This document shows, in pieces, positions 1 through 7,618 of a stretch of DNA of 64,000 nucleotides (position 1 is its first letter; each line of letters starts with the position of its first letter). The position numbers and the translations under genes were made by a program. The stretch lies in NCBI GenBank assembly GCA_043497085.1, contig JBIEKI010000014.1; one strand, given 5' to 3'. Source of the stretch: Thalassobacillus sp043497085. Lineage in GTDB: Bacteria > Bacillota > Bacilli > Bacillales > Halobacillaceae. Under the pieces are notes generated by a model. That model did not search any database. It worked only from the letters and a program-made list of their open reading frames with translations, and was not told the origin of the DNA.

Positions 1-95
1 CTCTTTCTTAATAACGCTGAGTTACTTTCTTATACGATATAACGAAAAGAAAGTTTCATTTTTCATTATTATTTTTTTAGATGCTATCAAAAATA

Positions 96-120
96 GCGAG
101 GAAAGCTCTAGCTCCCTCGC
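96..120 (-). terminator. Terminator of ald
   Basis: Inverted repeat GCGAGG/CCTCGC with inner AGCT pairing, followed on the minus strand by a T-rich stretch. It lies just past the ald stop codon. Confidence 0.65.
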
Positions 121-130
121 CATATCATTA

Positions 131-1252
131 TCACTCATATTCTAGTAAGGTTTCAACATCTGAGTACTCAAGCTGGTGTGCTTCTGCGACAGCACGGTAA
201 GTTACAAAACCATTCAAGGTGTTGATCCCTTTACGTAACGCTATATTATCCTTGCACGCCTGCTGGTAACCTTTGTTAGCAAGTTGCAGCGCGTAAGGAA
301 TCGTGACATTCGTCAAGCCGATGGTCGAGGTCCGTGGTACAGCGCCTGGCATGTTTGCAACGGCATAATGCACCACACCATGCTTTTCATACGTAGGATT
401 ATCATGTGTAGTAATCCGGTCGGTGGTTTCAAAAATTCCCCCTTGGTCTATTGCCACATCCACAATGACTGAACCTTTCATCATGGATTGTACCATCTCA
501 TCGGTCACAAGTTTCGGGGCTTTAGCTCCAGGAATTAAGACAGCTCCAATAACTAAGTCTGATTCTGCTAAAGCTTCCTGGATATTCAATGGGTTCGACA
601 TAAGGGTATTGATTTCTGAACCGAAGATATCGTCCAATTGACGTAATCTTTCCGGGTTCAAGTCTATGATCGTGACATCGGCCCCGAGACCCATCGCTAT
701 TTTCGCCGCATTGGTTCCGACAACCCCACCGCCGATGACGGTAACTCTACCACGTCGCACCCCAGGAATTCCTCCCAGCAGGATACCTTTTCCTCCATGA
801 AGTTTCTCTAAGAATTGCGCACCTATTTGTGTAGCCATCCGGCCGGCAACCTCACTCATCGGTGTCAATAAAGGAAGCGATCCATTATCCAATTGGACTG
901 TTTCATAAGCAATGCTGACTACTTTACGGTCAATCAATGCTTTTGTAAGCTCAGGCTCTGGCGCCAGATGGAGATACGTAAATAAAATAAGTCCTTCATA
1001 AAAATAATCATACTCGTCAGGAAGTGGTTCTTTTACTTTCATGACCATTTCCTGTCTCCACGCCTCTTGAGCTGTGTCTACGATAGTAGCACCTGCTTCC
1101 ATGTATTGTGAATCCGTAAAATTCGAACCTACTCCTGCATTGGTTTCCACATACACCTCATGACCCGCATTGGTCAAAGAAATCACACCAGCCGGAGTCA
1201 TAGCCACACGGTTTTCATTATTTTTTATTTCTCTAGGTACTCCAATTCTCAT
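131..1252 (-). CDS. ald: Alanine dehydrogenase
   Basis: Catalyses NAD-dependent reversible oxidative deamination of L-alanine to pyruvate and ammonia in the cytoplasm; in Bacillus it supports alanine use and sporulation. The protein opens with the family signature MRIGVPREIKNNENRV, has the catalytic Lys and His (about Lys74 in MKVKEP and His95 in YLHLAP) and a Rossmann motif GGGVVG near residue 176. Length of about 373 residues is normal. I chose the second in-frame ATG (1252) because the GGGAGGT ribosome site sits only two bases from the upstream ATG at 1258 but eight from this one. It is monocistronic, with its own terminator. A cre-like dyad lies about 100 bases upstream (1350-1363). Confidence 0.96.
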   Translation of the reverse strand: MRIGVPREIKNNENRVAMTPAGVISLTNAGHEVYVETNAGVGSNFTDSQYMEAGATIVDTAQEAWRQEMVMKVKEPLPDEYDYFYEGLILFTYLHLAPEPELTKALIDRKVVSIAYETVQLDNGSLPLLTPMSEVAGRMATQIGAQFLEKLHGGKGILLGGIPGVRRGRVTVIGGGVVGTNAAKIAMGLGADVTIIDLNPERLRQLDDIFGSEINTLMSNPLNIQEALAESDLVIGAVLIPGAKAPKLVTDEMVQSMMKGSVIVDVAIDQGGIFETTDRITTHDNPTYEKHGVVHYAVANMPGAVPRTSTIGLTNVTIPYALQLANKGYQQACKDNIALRKGINTLNGFVTYRAVAEAHQLEYSDVETLLEYE

Positions 1253-1349
1253 ATCCATATACCTCCCAATCCAATGTACTAGGACGCTTGTCCTTCCCTT
1301 CTCACAAACACTATACCATTATTTTTGAAAAGGGGATAGCTAACACAAA

Positions 1350-1363
1350 TGTAAGCCTTTACA
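1350..1363. promoter_or_regulatory. cre-like dyad upstream of ald
   Basis: TGTAAGCCTTTACA matches the cre consensus TGWNANCGNTNWCA at all fixed positions except the central CG, which here is CC. It could be a weak CcpA site or the site of another regulator of ald. No firm promoter was assigned next to it. Confidence 0.3.
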
Positions 1364-1417
1364 TTGTAACAAAAAACTCGCTTTTTTCACATTTAATTCC
1401 GACAAAAAATTTACGAA

Positions 1418-2176
1418 TCACCGGTGACGATGAATGACATCCAGACCGCCTGTGACTTCGTAAACTGCTCCAGTGATCATGTCGCTCTCTTCGCCACATA
1501 AGAATTCGATTGTGCGCGCAATATCTTCTCCAGTACCTGACCTTCCAATGGGTGTATGTTCATCCCTGATTTTTCTACTTTCCGCAATGGTCGCTTCCTT
1601 CATCTCTCCAATAATATTTCCAGGACAAACCATGTTTGAGGTTATTCCATTCTCAGCTTCCTCAAATGCAATTGTTTTCGTCAGCGAAACAAGCCCTACT
1701 TTGGCGGCCGCAAAAGCAGATCGGTAGATCCATCCGGAAGCTGCCCCTGCCCCCTGGAAGCCGTAATTGATAATACGCCCGAATTTCTGCTTTCTCATAT
1801 AAGGAGCTACCAGCTGGAATAAATGAAAAGATGCATCCAGATTACCGCGTATCATGGCATCCCATTCTTCCTGAGTATAATCTAATAATTTTTTTCTTTT
1901 AAAAATATAAGGGCCGGCATTATTGATCAAGTAATCAATTCTCCCGAAGCGGTCTATGGTCTGCTGAACAAGCTCTATCAGATCCTTCTTTTTAGTGACG
2001 TCTACCTGGATGATTTGAATACGATCGTGATGATCGAGCCAATCTTCCAATAGTTGTTCCGCTTTATCTCGGTCCGTTCGATACGTAACGGTGACAGAAT
2101 GCCCCATTTCCAAGAAGCGGGTGGTCACCATTTTACCTAGCCCTTTAGTTCCTGCGGTAATGAGGGCATGTCGCAT
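1418..2176 (-). CDS. ytkK: SDR-family protein, YtkK-like, atypical active site
   Basis: A short-chain dehydrogenase/reductase fold protein of about 252 residues resembling Bacillus YtkK (annotated as a FabG-like reductase). The start at 2176 is chosen because GGAGG lies seven bases upstream; the longer reading frame to 2254 lacks such a site. The N-terminal nucleotide motif TAGTKGLG and the structural NNAG motif are present. The catalytic YxxxK is not: the segment reads RSAFAAAKVG, with Phe (codon TTT) where Tyr is expected, and the usual active-site Ser about 13 residues earlier is Gly/Ala. So nucleotide binding is likely but ordinary SDR catalysis is doubtful. Whether this is a family trait or specific to this strain cannot be told here. 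Confidence 0.8.
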   Translation of the reverse strand: MRHALITAGTKGLGKMVTTRFLEMGHSVTVTYRTDRDKAEQLLEDWLDHHDRIQIIQVDVTKKKDLIELVQQTIDRFGRIDYLINNAGPYIFKRKKLLDYTQEEWDAMIRGNLDASFHLFQLVAPYMRKQKFGRIINYGFQGAGAASGWIYRSAFAAAKVGLVSLTKTIAFEEAENGITSNMVCPGNIIGEMKEATIAESRKIRDEHTPIGRSGTGEDIARTIEFLCGEESDMITGAVYEVTGGLDVIHRHR

Positions 2177-2424
2177 AGGTATTCCTCCTTCAGTTTTTAC
2201 CATTGTAATTATTTTATGTAACGATTCTCTTCTTGTAGCGGTAAAGCTTTGCACTTTATCTCTACTTTACTACAGATCATGATTTCGGTTCACACCTAAT
2301 GCTTTTTCCGTCGCTAACTTCTGCCTTGGTTTGGGTCTTTAAGAACCATGGAAAGATAGTGAAGTCTCTCACTCTCATAGCAGATTGTTTAATCTTAGCT
2401 TCTGTTAACCTTTGATATTTACTT

Positions 2425-2515
2425 CATTAGAGCCTTATTTTTATTATTAGGCCGAAAAGTCGAAGACTTGATTTCAAGATATTGTAAGAGGGGAAGGTGC
2501 GTAGGGGAACGAGCC
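2425..2515. repeat. Partial copy of composite palindromic repeat
   Basis: Shares a 21-base identical block (2451-2471) with the elements at 10325-10345 and 63202-63222, plus AGAGCxTATT-type sequence to its left and AAGAGGGGAAGG to its right. The inner palindrome of the full element is absent, so this is a truncated or decayed copy. Confidence 0.65.
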
Positions 2516-2560
2516 TAACTATGAAATCAACAGGGAGAGTTAACAGTACGTATACTTAAA

Positions 2561-2591
2561 GGCAGCAAGGAGAAACCTTTTCCTTGCTGCC
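2561..2591 (-). terminator. Hairpin after the 42-residue ORF
   Basis: Perfect 11-bp stem GGCAGCAAGGA / TCCTTGCTGCC with a nine-base loop and a short T run on the minus strand. It supports transcription of the small gene at 2616-2744. Confidence 0.65.
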
Positions 2592-2615
2592 TTCCCAATG
2601 AGGAAATAAAGTACC

Positions 2616-2744
2616 TTATTCTTCCTTTTTATTCTTTTTCTCTTTTATTCGCGGAAATTCTACACTCCCTGACTGATAACTTTCATTGATTCCTTCCAGA
2701 GAGTTTTCCTCATCTTTGGAACTTTTCTTGATGTCTTTTTTCAT
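2616..2744 (-). CDS. Small highly charged protein, 42 residues
   Basis: Unrecognised. The gene starts at the ATG at 2744, which has a strong GGGAGGT site six bases upstream; an in-frame extension to 2798 lacks one. The product is dominated by Lys and Glu, with a lysine-rich end (KEKKNKKEE), no membrane segment and no cysteine, so it is probably cytoplasmic and may be disordered. It is divergent from the universal stress protein gene and shares the 118-base region containing a perfect cre match, so both may answer to CcpA. It is followed by a good hairpin. Support is from ribosome site, terminator and context only; no function is proposed. Confidence 0.6.
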   Translation of the reverse strand: MKKDIKKSSKDEENSLEGINESYQSGSVEFPRIKEKKNKKEE

Positions 2745-2792
2745 GTCGGCACCTCCCTTTATAATGTTCACAAAAATGTATGTTTTCATGTT

Positions 2793-2806
2793 TGACAACG
2801 TTTACA
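2793..2806. promoter_or_regulatory. cre box (CcpA operator) between small ORF and uspA
   Basis: TGACAACGTTTACA agrees with TGWNANCGNTNWCA at every position. It covers the likely -35 region of uspA and lies about 50 bases upstream of the divergent small gene. A site overlapping the promoter usually represses. CcpA itself is encoded at 30086-31081. Confidence 0.7.
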
Positions 2807-2831
2807 TTAATAACATTCCGCATGTTATAAT
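2801..2831 (+). promoter_or_regulatory. Sigma-A promoter of uspA
   Basis: Extended -10 TGTTATAAT (core TATAAT at 2826-2831) with TTTACA at 2801-2806 as a -35 at a 19-base spacing, slightly long. The extended -10 makes up for the weak -35. The cre box overlaps the -35. Confidence 0.55.
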
Positions 2832-2862
2832 AGAAGTATAAATAAGGAAGGGAGCGTTCCAT

Positions 2863-3312
2863 ATGTCATTCGAATATAGTCATATTGTAGTGGCAATCGA
2901 TGGTTCTAACGCTGCTGAATTCGCTTTTAAAAAAGCAATCGATATTGCTAAACGAAATGATGCCCAATTAATTCTATCCCATGTCGTGGATACCCGTGCG
3001 TTTGCTACAGTTGAAGCTTATGACAGATCTCTCGCTATCCGTGCGGAGGGCTATGCTAAGGAGTTATTGGATGAATACCAGGAGAAAGCGAAGGCAGCTG
3101 GAGTAGACAATGTTATTATTGACATTGAATACGGCTCACCTAAAATTAAAATCGCAAAGGATGTAGCCCCTAAGTACAAGGCAGACTTGATTATCTGTGG
3201 GGCGACCGGCCTCAATACGATGGAACGTTTCTTTATCGGCAGTGTTTCTGAACACATTACCAGATATGCTAAGTGCGACGTACTTGTAGTGCGTATGCCA
3301 GAACAAAAATAA
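2863..3312 (+). CDS. Universal stress protein, ATP-binding type
   Basis: A 149-residue single-domain UspA-family protein. It begins with the alpha/beta strand HIVVAIDGS and ends with the nucleotide-binding signature G-2x-G-9x-G-S, seen as GATG then nine residues then GS, so it belongs to the ATP-binding class. Such proteins act in the cytoplasm in stress or starvation physiology; specific partners are unknown. It has its own promoter with a perfect cre box, which suggests carbon-source control. A 103-residue gene with a good ribosome site starts 18 bases after its stop, so the two are likely co-transcribed. Confidence 0.93.
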   Translation: MSFEYSHIVVAIDGSNAAEFAFKKAIDIAKRNDAQLILSHVVDTRAFATVEAYDRSLAIRAEGYAKELLDEYQEKAKAAGVDNVIIDIEYGSPKIKIAKDVAPKYKADLIICGATGLNTMERFFIGSVSEHITRYAKCDVLVVRMPEQK

Positions 3313-3330
3313 CAAGCTGCTGGAGGTTTT

Positions 3331-3642
3331 ATGGAACAACATTTTACTTATGACCCAAGGCTTCAACTTTCTATCCCGGATCTTCCCCGTCCTTTTTATA
3401 CCTTTTCTCAAAGGGAACAAGCTTTGATTATAGCAGAGTGGGAAAATCACCGTGGGGAAATTCCTGATAAAGTCAAGGAGCTGGAAAAAGAAATAGAAAA
3501 ATGCCTGGTCCGACTCAATAATGAAGATGACTTCGAAGCGTCCTGCCAGTTGAACGACCGGATCAGCCAGCTTGCTTCGATGATCAACGACTTATGGATC
3601 TGGTACCGGACAAATCCTGTCATAACTGCTAAAACCAGTTAA
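3331..3642 (+). CDS. Hypothetical protein, 103 residues
   Basis: Not recognised. It follows uspA by 18 bases, has a GGAGG ribosome site, and ends just before a terminator, so it is a real gene of the uspA unit. The middle (about residues 45-85) is a charged, probably helical or coiled-coil segment with Lys-Glu repeats (KVKELEKEIEKC) and the C-terminal part is aromatic (INDLWIWYRTNP). No signal peptide or membrane segment is visible. No function is proposed. Confidence 0.75.
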   Translation: MEQHFTYDPRLQLSIPDLPRPFYTFSQREQALIIAEWENHRGEIPDKVKELEKEIEKCLVRLNNEDDFEASCQLNDRISQLASMINDLWIWYRTNPVITAKTS

Positions 3643-3646
3643 AAAG

Positions 3647-3676
3647 ACCCTGCCGCTTAAGTAAAAGAGGCAGGGT
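3647..3676. terminator. Bidirectional terminator between 3331 gene and moaB
   Basis: Stem ACCCTGCC / GGCAGGGT, followed by TTGTTTATTTT on plus and TCTTTTT on minus. It separates the convergent uspA and moaB units. Confidence 0.75.
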
Positions 3677-3685
3677 TTGTTTATT

Positions 3686-4198
3686 TTAAATATCTTTTTG
3701 TATTTCCCGAATGACGTGGCTGAGCTCCGGAAGAATCAATTTATTCATCGCAAGTTTCACAGCCCCACTTGAACCAGGCGTAGAGAAAATAGCCGTATTT
3801 CTACTAACACCGGCAATCGCCCTGGATAAAATTGCTGCAGAGCCGATGTCTTCCGTGTAACTAATCATTCGGAAAATTTCCCCGAAGCCCGTTATTTCTT
3901 TATCAAATAATGAAGCCACCGTTTCAATGGTCACATCCCGTTTCGCAATTCCCGTCCCTCCATTGGTCAGGATCGCTTCTACCTCCGAGTTATTACATCC
4001 AGCTTCTACCGCTTCCTGGATTGCCTGCTCTTCGTCTTTCACGATACGATGGTCGACGATGTGATGACCATTTGAATTTAAGAATTCAATCATCAACTTC
4101 CCGCTTTTATCCGTTTCTTTTGTTCTCGTATCACTCACAGTAATAATCATGCACGCTATTGATTTTTTTGCTTCTTGTTTATGCTCCTCAACGGACAT
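3686..4198 (-). CDS. moaB: Molybdenum cofactor biosynthesis protein B
   Basis: MoaB/MogA-family protein of 170 residues, involved in the step that handles molybdopterin before molybdenum insertion. The family motifs TNGGTG (about residues 79-84) and STPGSSGA near the C-terminus are present. The ribosome site AGGAGGG is six bases upstream. The start overlaps the end of the EcsC-like gene by 11 bases, suggesting translational coupling. No other molybdopterin genes are in the window, so its pathway partners lie elsewhere. Same place as in Bacillus subtilis, close to ackA. Confidence 0.93.
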   Translation of the reverse strand: MSVEEHKQEAKKSIACMIITVSDTRTKETDKSGKLMIEFLNSNGHHIVDHRIVKDEEQAIQEAVEAGCNNSEVEAILTNGGTGIAKRDVTIETVASLFDKEITGFGEIFRMISYTEDIGSAAILSRAIAGVSRNTAIFSTPGSSGAVKLAMNKLILPELSHVIREIQKDI

Positions 4199-5030
4199 CT
4201 TCTCCCTCCTGTTCCTTCGCTAGTAAATATCGGTATTGGTAAAATCTTAACGCAAATTCTGATACCCGGCGTGTCAAACGGTAATTGACAGTGGCTCCAA
4301 CTGTCATGCTGACTAAGGGCAATCCTTGGATCAGCTTTTTACGAAACATTACGATAAACAGTGATTTGAGAATTTGCTTAAGAGGCTGCTCCAGCCAGGA
4401 TTCATCAGTAAGGTCATCCGCCCCCTCAAAAACATAGGGGTGATTGTCATTCCTTACTTCCTCCACCAGCTCTTCCCATGCTTCTTCTTGCATCCTTTTG
4501 GGCAAAGTAGCTGCGTGGAAGACACGTAACGAGAGCATCATCTCATAAGGATGATTCATTTCGTGACCGAATGACAAACCGATCATTTGAACTGCACGCA
4601 AATTCATTCCCATCATCAATGGAAAGTCCAAGCCGAACAGAAGCAGGCCGCCGGTTCCAGTCAACCCTCCCTGGGCAAAAGAATACAGCCTGATCCGCGA
4701 TATTTGCTGCTGGGCGATATATGTACGTCGGTCAATAGATAAAGCCTTTAAATCAGAAATATTTTCAATTTGATTATCAAACACCCTGCCGACCGTGATG
4801 ATACGTTCCCTTGCTTCATTTTGAAAAGAAGTACCTTGAATAAAAGCATGAGTATGAAATAAGTAATTATCTAAATTACGGAAAAAGAGCTGTTTCCATT
4901 TAGAATCGATGCCATCAAACATTTGATTGATCCAGGCATCATACATACGCTCAAAATCATTGGGCTGGTAATCAGTATGGTTCCTTCTCCATTGCTGGAT
5001 ATCCCTGCTCACTTTATTTCCATCGCTCAT
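4188..5030 (-). CDS. EcsC family protein
   Basis: About 280 residues with the EcsC-family hallmark, a glycine-rich hydrophobic stretch (GGLTGTGGLLLFGLDFP, near residues 128-144) followed by LRAVQMIGLSFG. EcsC homologues are poorly understood; the ecsC gene of Bacillus sits with an ABC exporter, but here the gene is alone with moaB. The start at 5030 is preferred: GGGAGG lies seven bases upstream, while the ATG at 5045 overlaps the purine-rich site. Weakly membrane-associated by composition. It overlaps moaB by 11 bases. Function unknown. Confidence 0.8.
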   Translation of the reverse strand: MSDGNKVSRDIQQWRRNHTDYQPNDFERMYDAWINQMFDGIDSKWKQLFFRNLDNYLFHTHAFIQGTSFQNEARERIITVGRVFDNQIENISDLKALSIDRRTYIAQQQISRIRLYSFAQGGLTGTGGLLLFGLDFPLMMGMNLRAVQMIGLSFGHEMNHPYEMMLSLRVFHAATLPKRMQEEAWEELVEEVRNDNHPYVFEGADDLTDESWLEQPLKQILKSLFIVMFRKKLIQGLPLVSMTVGATVNYRLTRRVSEFALRFYQYRYLLAKEQEGEDVR

Positions 5031-5113
5031 CTTATTGCCTCCCATTCTCCTCTTATGCCTATTCTTATTCTAGCTCTAATAGGAGAAAAAATAAAATCCA
5101 TGAGCAAACAAAA

Positions 5114-5153
5114 AACCAAGCGTCCCGTTCTTTTATAAACGGAACACTTGGTT
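5114..5153 (-). terminator. Terminator of ackA
   Basis: 16-base arms AACCAAGCGTCCCGTT / AACGGAACACTTGGTT with two mismatches, followed on minus by a run of T. Placed directly after the ackA stop. Confidence 0.85.
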
Positions 5154-5159
5154 TTATCA

Positions 5160-6347
5160 TCAACTGGATAGACGTACCGTATCTCGTGCGATCATGACTT
5201 CCTCGTTAGTTGGAATGATCATGACTTTAACCGGAGAATGCGGATAGTTTACAAATGCTTCTTTCCCGCGCACCTGATTTAATGATGGATCCCAGTATAC
5301 CCCCATGAACTCTAAGCCTTTCAAAACTCGTTCACGAATAGATGTACTGTTCTCTCCGACACCCGCGGTAAAAACAATGGCGTCTACACCGTGCATACGC
5401 GAAGCGTAAGAACCAATGTACTTATGAATACGTGCTGCAAATACTTCCAAGGCCAGCTCCGCACGTTCTTCTCCTTCTGAAGCTTTTTCTTCGATATCCC
5501 GAAGGTCACTGGAGAAACCGGAAAGTGCCAGCATACCACTTTCTTTGTTCAACACATTCATAACTTCCGAAGCAGACTTCCCTGTTTTATCCATGATGTA
5601 AGGTATCAAAGCAGGGTCGATATTACCGGAACGTGTACCCATCGTTACACCGGCCAATGGCGTGAAGCCCATAGATGTGTCGATCGATTTTCCTCCTTCA
5701 ATAGCTGCGATGCTTGCTCCATTACCAAGGTGGCAGGAAATAAGACGCAGCTGTTCAACGGGAAGACCTAACATTTCAGAGGCGCGTTCAGATACATACT
5801 TGTGAGAAGTACCATGGAAACCATACTTACGAATTCCATACTTCTCATAGTATTCATACGGCAGACTATATAAATAAGATTGTTCTGGCATCGTTTGATG
5901 GAACGCAGTATCAAACACAGCAACAGATGGCACCTCAGGAAGTACTTGCTTGAATGCCCGGATACCTGTCAGGTTGGCTGGATTATGCAAAGGAGCCAAT
6001 TCTGAAACTTCTTCAATTTCCTGAATGACTTCTTCAGTGATCAAAACAGAGTCACTAAAACGTTCCCCTCCATGAACGACACGATGTCCTACGCCATCAA
6101 TCTCATCTAAGGACTCAATGATGCCTGTGGCAGTTAATTTATCCAACAGCATTTTAACTGCTTCCGCATGATCAGGAATATCTTGTGTGGTCTTAACTTT
6201 TTCTCCGCCCACTTCTATCGTGAAAATAGAATCGTTGATACCGATTCTTTCTACTAAACCTTTAGTTATTACTGTTTCTTCCGGCATTTCAATCAGCTGA
6301 AATTTCAAAGAAGAACTGCCGGCATTGATTGCTATGATTTTGCTCAA
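5160..6347 (-). CDS. ackA: Acetate kinase
   Basis: Converts acetyl phosphate and ADP to acetate and ATP, the overflow-metabolism exit in Bacillus. The 395-residue product opens with the phosphate-binding signature IAINAGSSSLKF and carries the second signature GFHGTSHKYVSE and the GARSGNIDP-like MGTRSGNIDP segment. Translation starts at TTG (6347) behind AAGGGGATG; no better in-frame ATG exists. Upstream I read a sigma-A promoter (6395-6423) and a cre-like box (6438-6451) centred about 57 bases before the expected transcription start, close to the place used by CcpA to activate ackA in B. subtilis. Followed by a strong terminator. Confidence 0.97.
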   Translation of the reverse strand: MSKIIAINAGSSSLKFQLIEMPEETVITKGLVERIGINDSIFTIEVGGEKVKTTQDIPDHAEAVKMLLDKLTATGIIESLDEIDGVGHRVVHGGERFSDSVLITEEVIQEIEEVSELAPLHNPANLTGIRAFKQVLPEVPSVAVFDTAFHQTMPEQSYLYSLPYEYYEKYGIRKYGFHGTSHKYVSERASEMLGLPVEQLRLISCHLGNGASIAAIEGGKSIDTSMGFTPLAGVTMGTRSGNIDPALIPYIMDKTGKSASEVMNVLNKESGMLALSGFSSDLRDIEEKASEGEERAELALEVFAARIHKYIGSYASRMHGVDAIVFTAGVGENSTSIRERVLKGLEFMGVYWDPSLNQVRGKEAFVNYPHSPVKVMIIPTNEEVMIARDTVRLSS

Positions 6348-6394
6348 GGTATTTCATCCCCTTAAATTAGGCTCTCTAGTATCATTCCATTACC

Positions 6395-6423
6395 ATTTAA
6401 TCACCCGGCGTTGACATTTTCAA
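6395..6423 (-). promoter_or_regulatory. Sigma-A promoter of ackA
   Basis: On minus: TTGAAA (6423-6418), 17-base spacer, TTAAAT (6400-6395). The -10 is imperfect, as expected for a promoter needing an activator. Confidence 0.5.
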
Positions 6424-6437
6424 GGTGCAAGAGTAAA

Positions 6438-6451
6438 TGGTAACGTTTACG
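6438..6451. promoter_or_regulatory. cre box upstream of ackA
   Basis: On minus CGTAAACGTTACCA, 12 of 14 consensus letters including the central ACGTT. Its centre lies about 57 bases before the predicted start of ackA transcription, an activating position known for CcpA at ackA in B. subtilis. Confidence 0.65.
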
Positions 6452-6476
6452 CATTAAAATCTTTATTTTCTCATAA

Positions 6477-7463
6477 TTACGAAGAATGATTTTTTTCGAA
6501 CCACTGGTTGATTTGTGCAAGAATATCAGCCATAGCATTATGATTTTTGAATGATGGAAGCTTGGCCAGTAACGCTTCTTTCGGTGCTTCAGTACCTTTT
6601 CCTTTCTTTTGCAGGACCAGAATACTTTTAGCATGTTTTTCTTCTTTAAATAGAGCCTCTGGCAACTGCAACATTCCTACAATATGTGCATGTTCTCTCA
6701 AGAAGGCATTCAGCTGGGTAGCCTGATCACTCTCAAATAAAAAGTTAGGGATGACAAACATTAAATAGCCCCCCTGCTTTGTATAACGTAAGCTTTGTTC
6801 AATGAATAGATGATGGGCGTACGAATGTCCATCTTCTGCTTTCAACTTATATTCTTCGGCCTGAACATCATCTGGGTAGTAGCCGACTGGTAAATCAGCT
6901 AAAACAAAGTCTACCGGCTCTAATAAAAATGGCCGTAAGCTGTCCTGATGGAAGAATTCGATTTCTGTTTTTTGCAAATTTGCATTAGCCAGAGCTAGTT
7001 TCATCAACGTTTCATCTACATCACTACCATACGCAGCAACCTGTTTGTCTAACTGATTAAGTACAGCTGTCAAGAGGTTGGCTGTACCACAGGCAGGGTC
7101 GAATATCCGTAACTCTTGTGCATTTTTGAATAATCGTTGGGTAAGATACCCCATAAACATGGCCACCGTATCAGGAGTAATAAGGTGCTGTTGCTGGGTA
7201 GCACCCTTCATTCCTTTTAAAATAGCCAGCTGTGTCGCTTTTCGGATTTCTTCTTTTTCAAATTTGTTCAAATCAATTTCTTTCAGGTGTTTTTCCAATT
7301 GCTGTTTCAGCAGATCAGCCATATCATCAAATGGTGCATAGTGGTATAAAACATCCAAAGCATCTGCCACAGATTCTAAGTATGTTGTATTCTCCTGATA
7401 TTCTATTGCAGTAGCAGCTTCGTCAATCCATTCAAATAATTCTTCTACATGTGTTTGTTGCAT
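6477..7463 (-). CDS. ytxK: Class I SAM-dependent methyltransferase-like protein YtxK
   Basis: About 328 residues, with an N-terminal helical part and a DNA N6-adenine methyltransferase-type fold. SAM motif I is FDPACGTANLLTA. The catalytic motif (NPPY in DNA methylases) is replaced: the corresponding place reads ADLPVGYYP, so the usual base-flipping Asn-Pro-Pro is lost and the substrate is probably not standard DNA adenine. YtxK lies beside ackA here as in B. subtilis. The ATG at 7463 is nine bases behind GGAGG; a TTG just before it is also possible. A 129-base gap with the ackA promoter separates it from ackA, so co-transcription with read-through is possible. Confidence 0.87.
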   Translation of the reverse strand: MQQTHVEELFEWIDEAATAIEYQENTTYLESVADALDVLYHYAPFDDMADLLKQQLEKHLKEIDLNKFEKEEIRKATQLAILKGMKGATQQQHLITPDTVAMFMGYLTQRLFKNAQELRIFDPACGTANLLTAVLNQLDKQVAAYGSDVDETLMKLALANANLQKTEIEFFHQDSLRPFLLEPVDFVLADLPVGYYPDDVQAEEYKLKAEDGHSYAHHLFIEQSLRYTKQGGYLMFVIPNFLFESDQATQLNAFLREHAHIVGMLQLPEALFKEEKHAKSILVLQKKGKGTEAPKEALLAKLPSFKNHNAMADILAQINQWFEKNHSS

Positions 7464-7526
7464 CAATCTGATCCTCCTTACGGTTCCCCTGTCCGTCTCT
7501 GTGATTCAAAGTATAAAAACAAGCAA

Positions 7527-7556
7527 ATGGCGCATTCAATTTAAGAAATGCGCCAT
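7527..7556 (-). terminator. Terminator of tpx
   Basis: 10-bp perfect stem ATGGCGCATT / AATGCGCCAT, followed on minus by TTGCTTGTTTTTA. Lies between tpx and ytxK. Confidence 0.7.
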
Positions 7557-7618
7557 GTTGGTCTCTACGATATCTTATTTCCTATCCGATCATACAATTT
7601 AGCTGTAAGCCAGTCAAC

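Larger units (their letters stand above)
2177..2615. other. Gene-free stretch with a partial dispersed repeat
   Basis: No supported gene. Positions about 2425-2515 are a fragment of the repeat also found near 10.3 kb and 63.2 kb: the 21 bases at 2451-2471 are identical to 10325-10345 and 63202-63222, and the following AAGAGGGGAAGG also recurs at 63 kb. The right end holds the terminator hairpin 2561-2591. I see nothing else. Confidence 0.6.
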
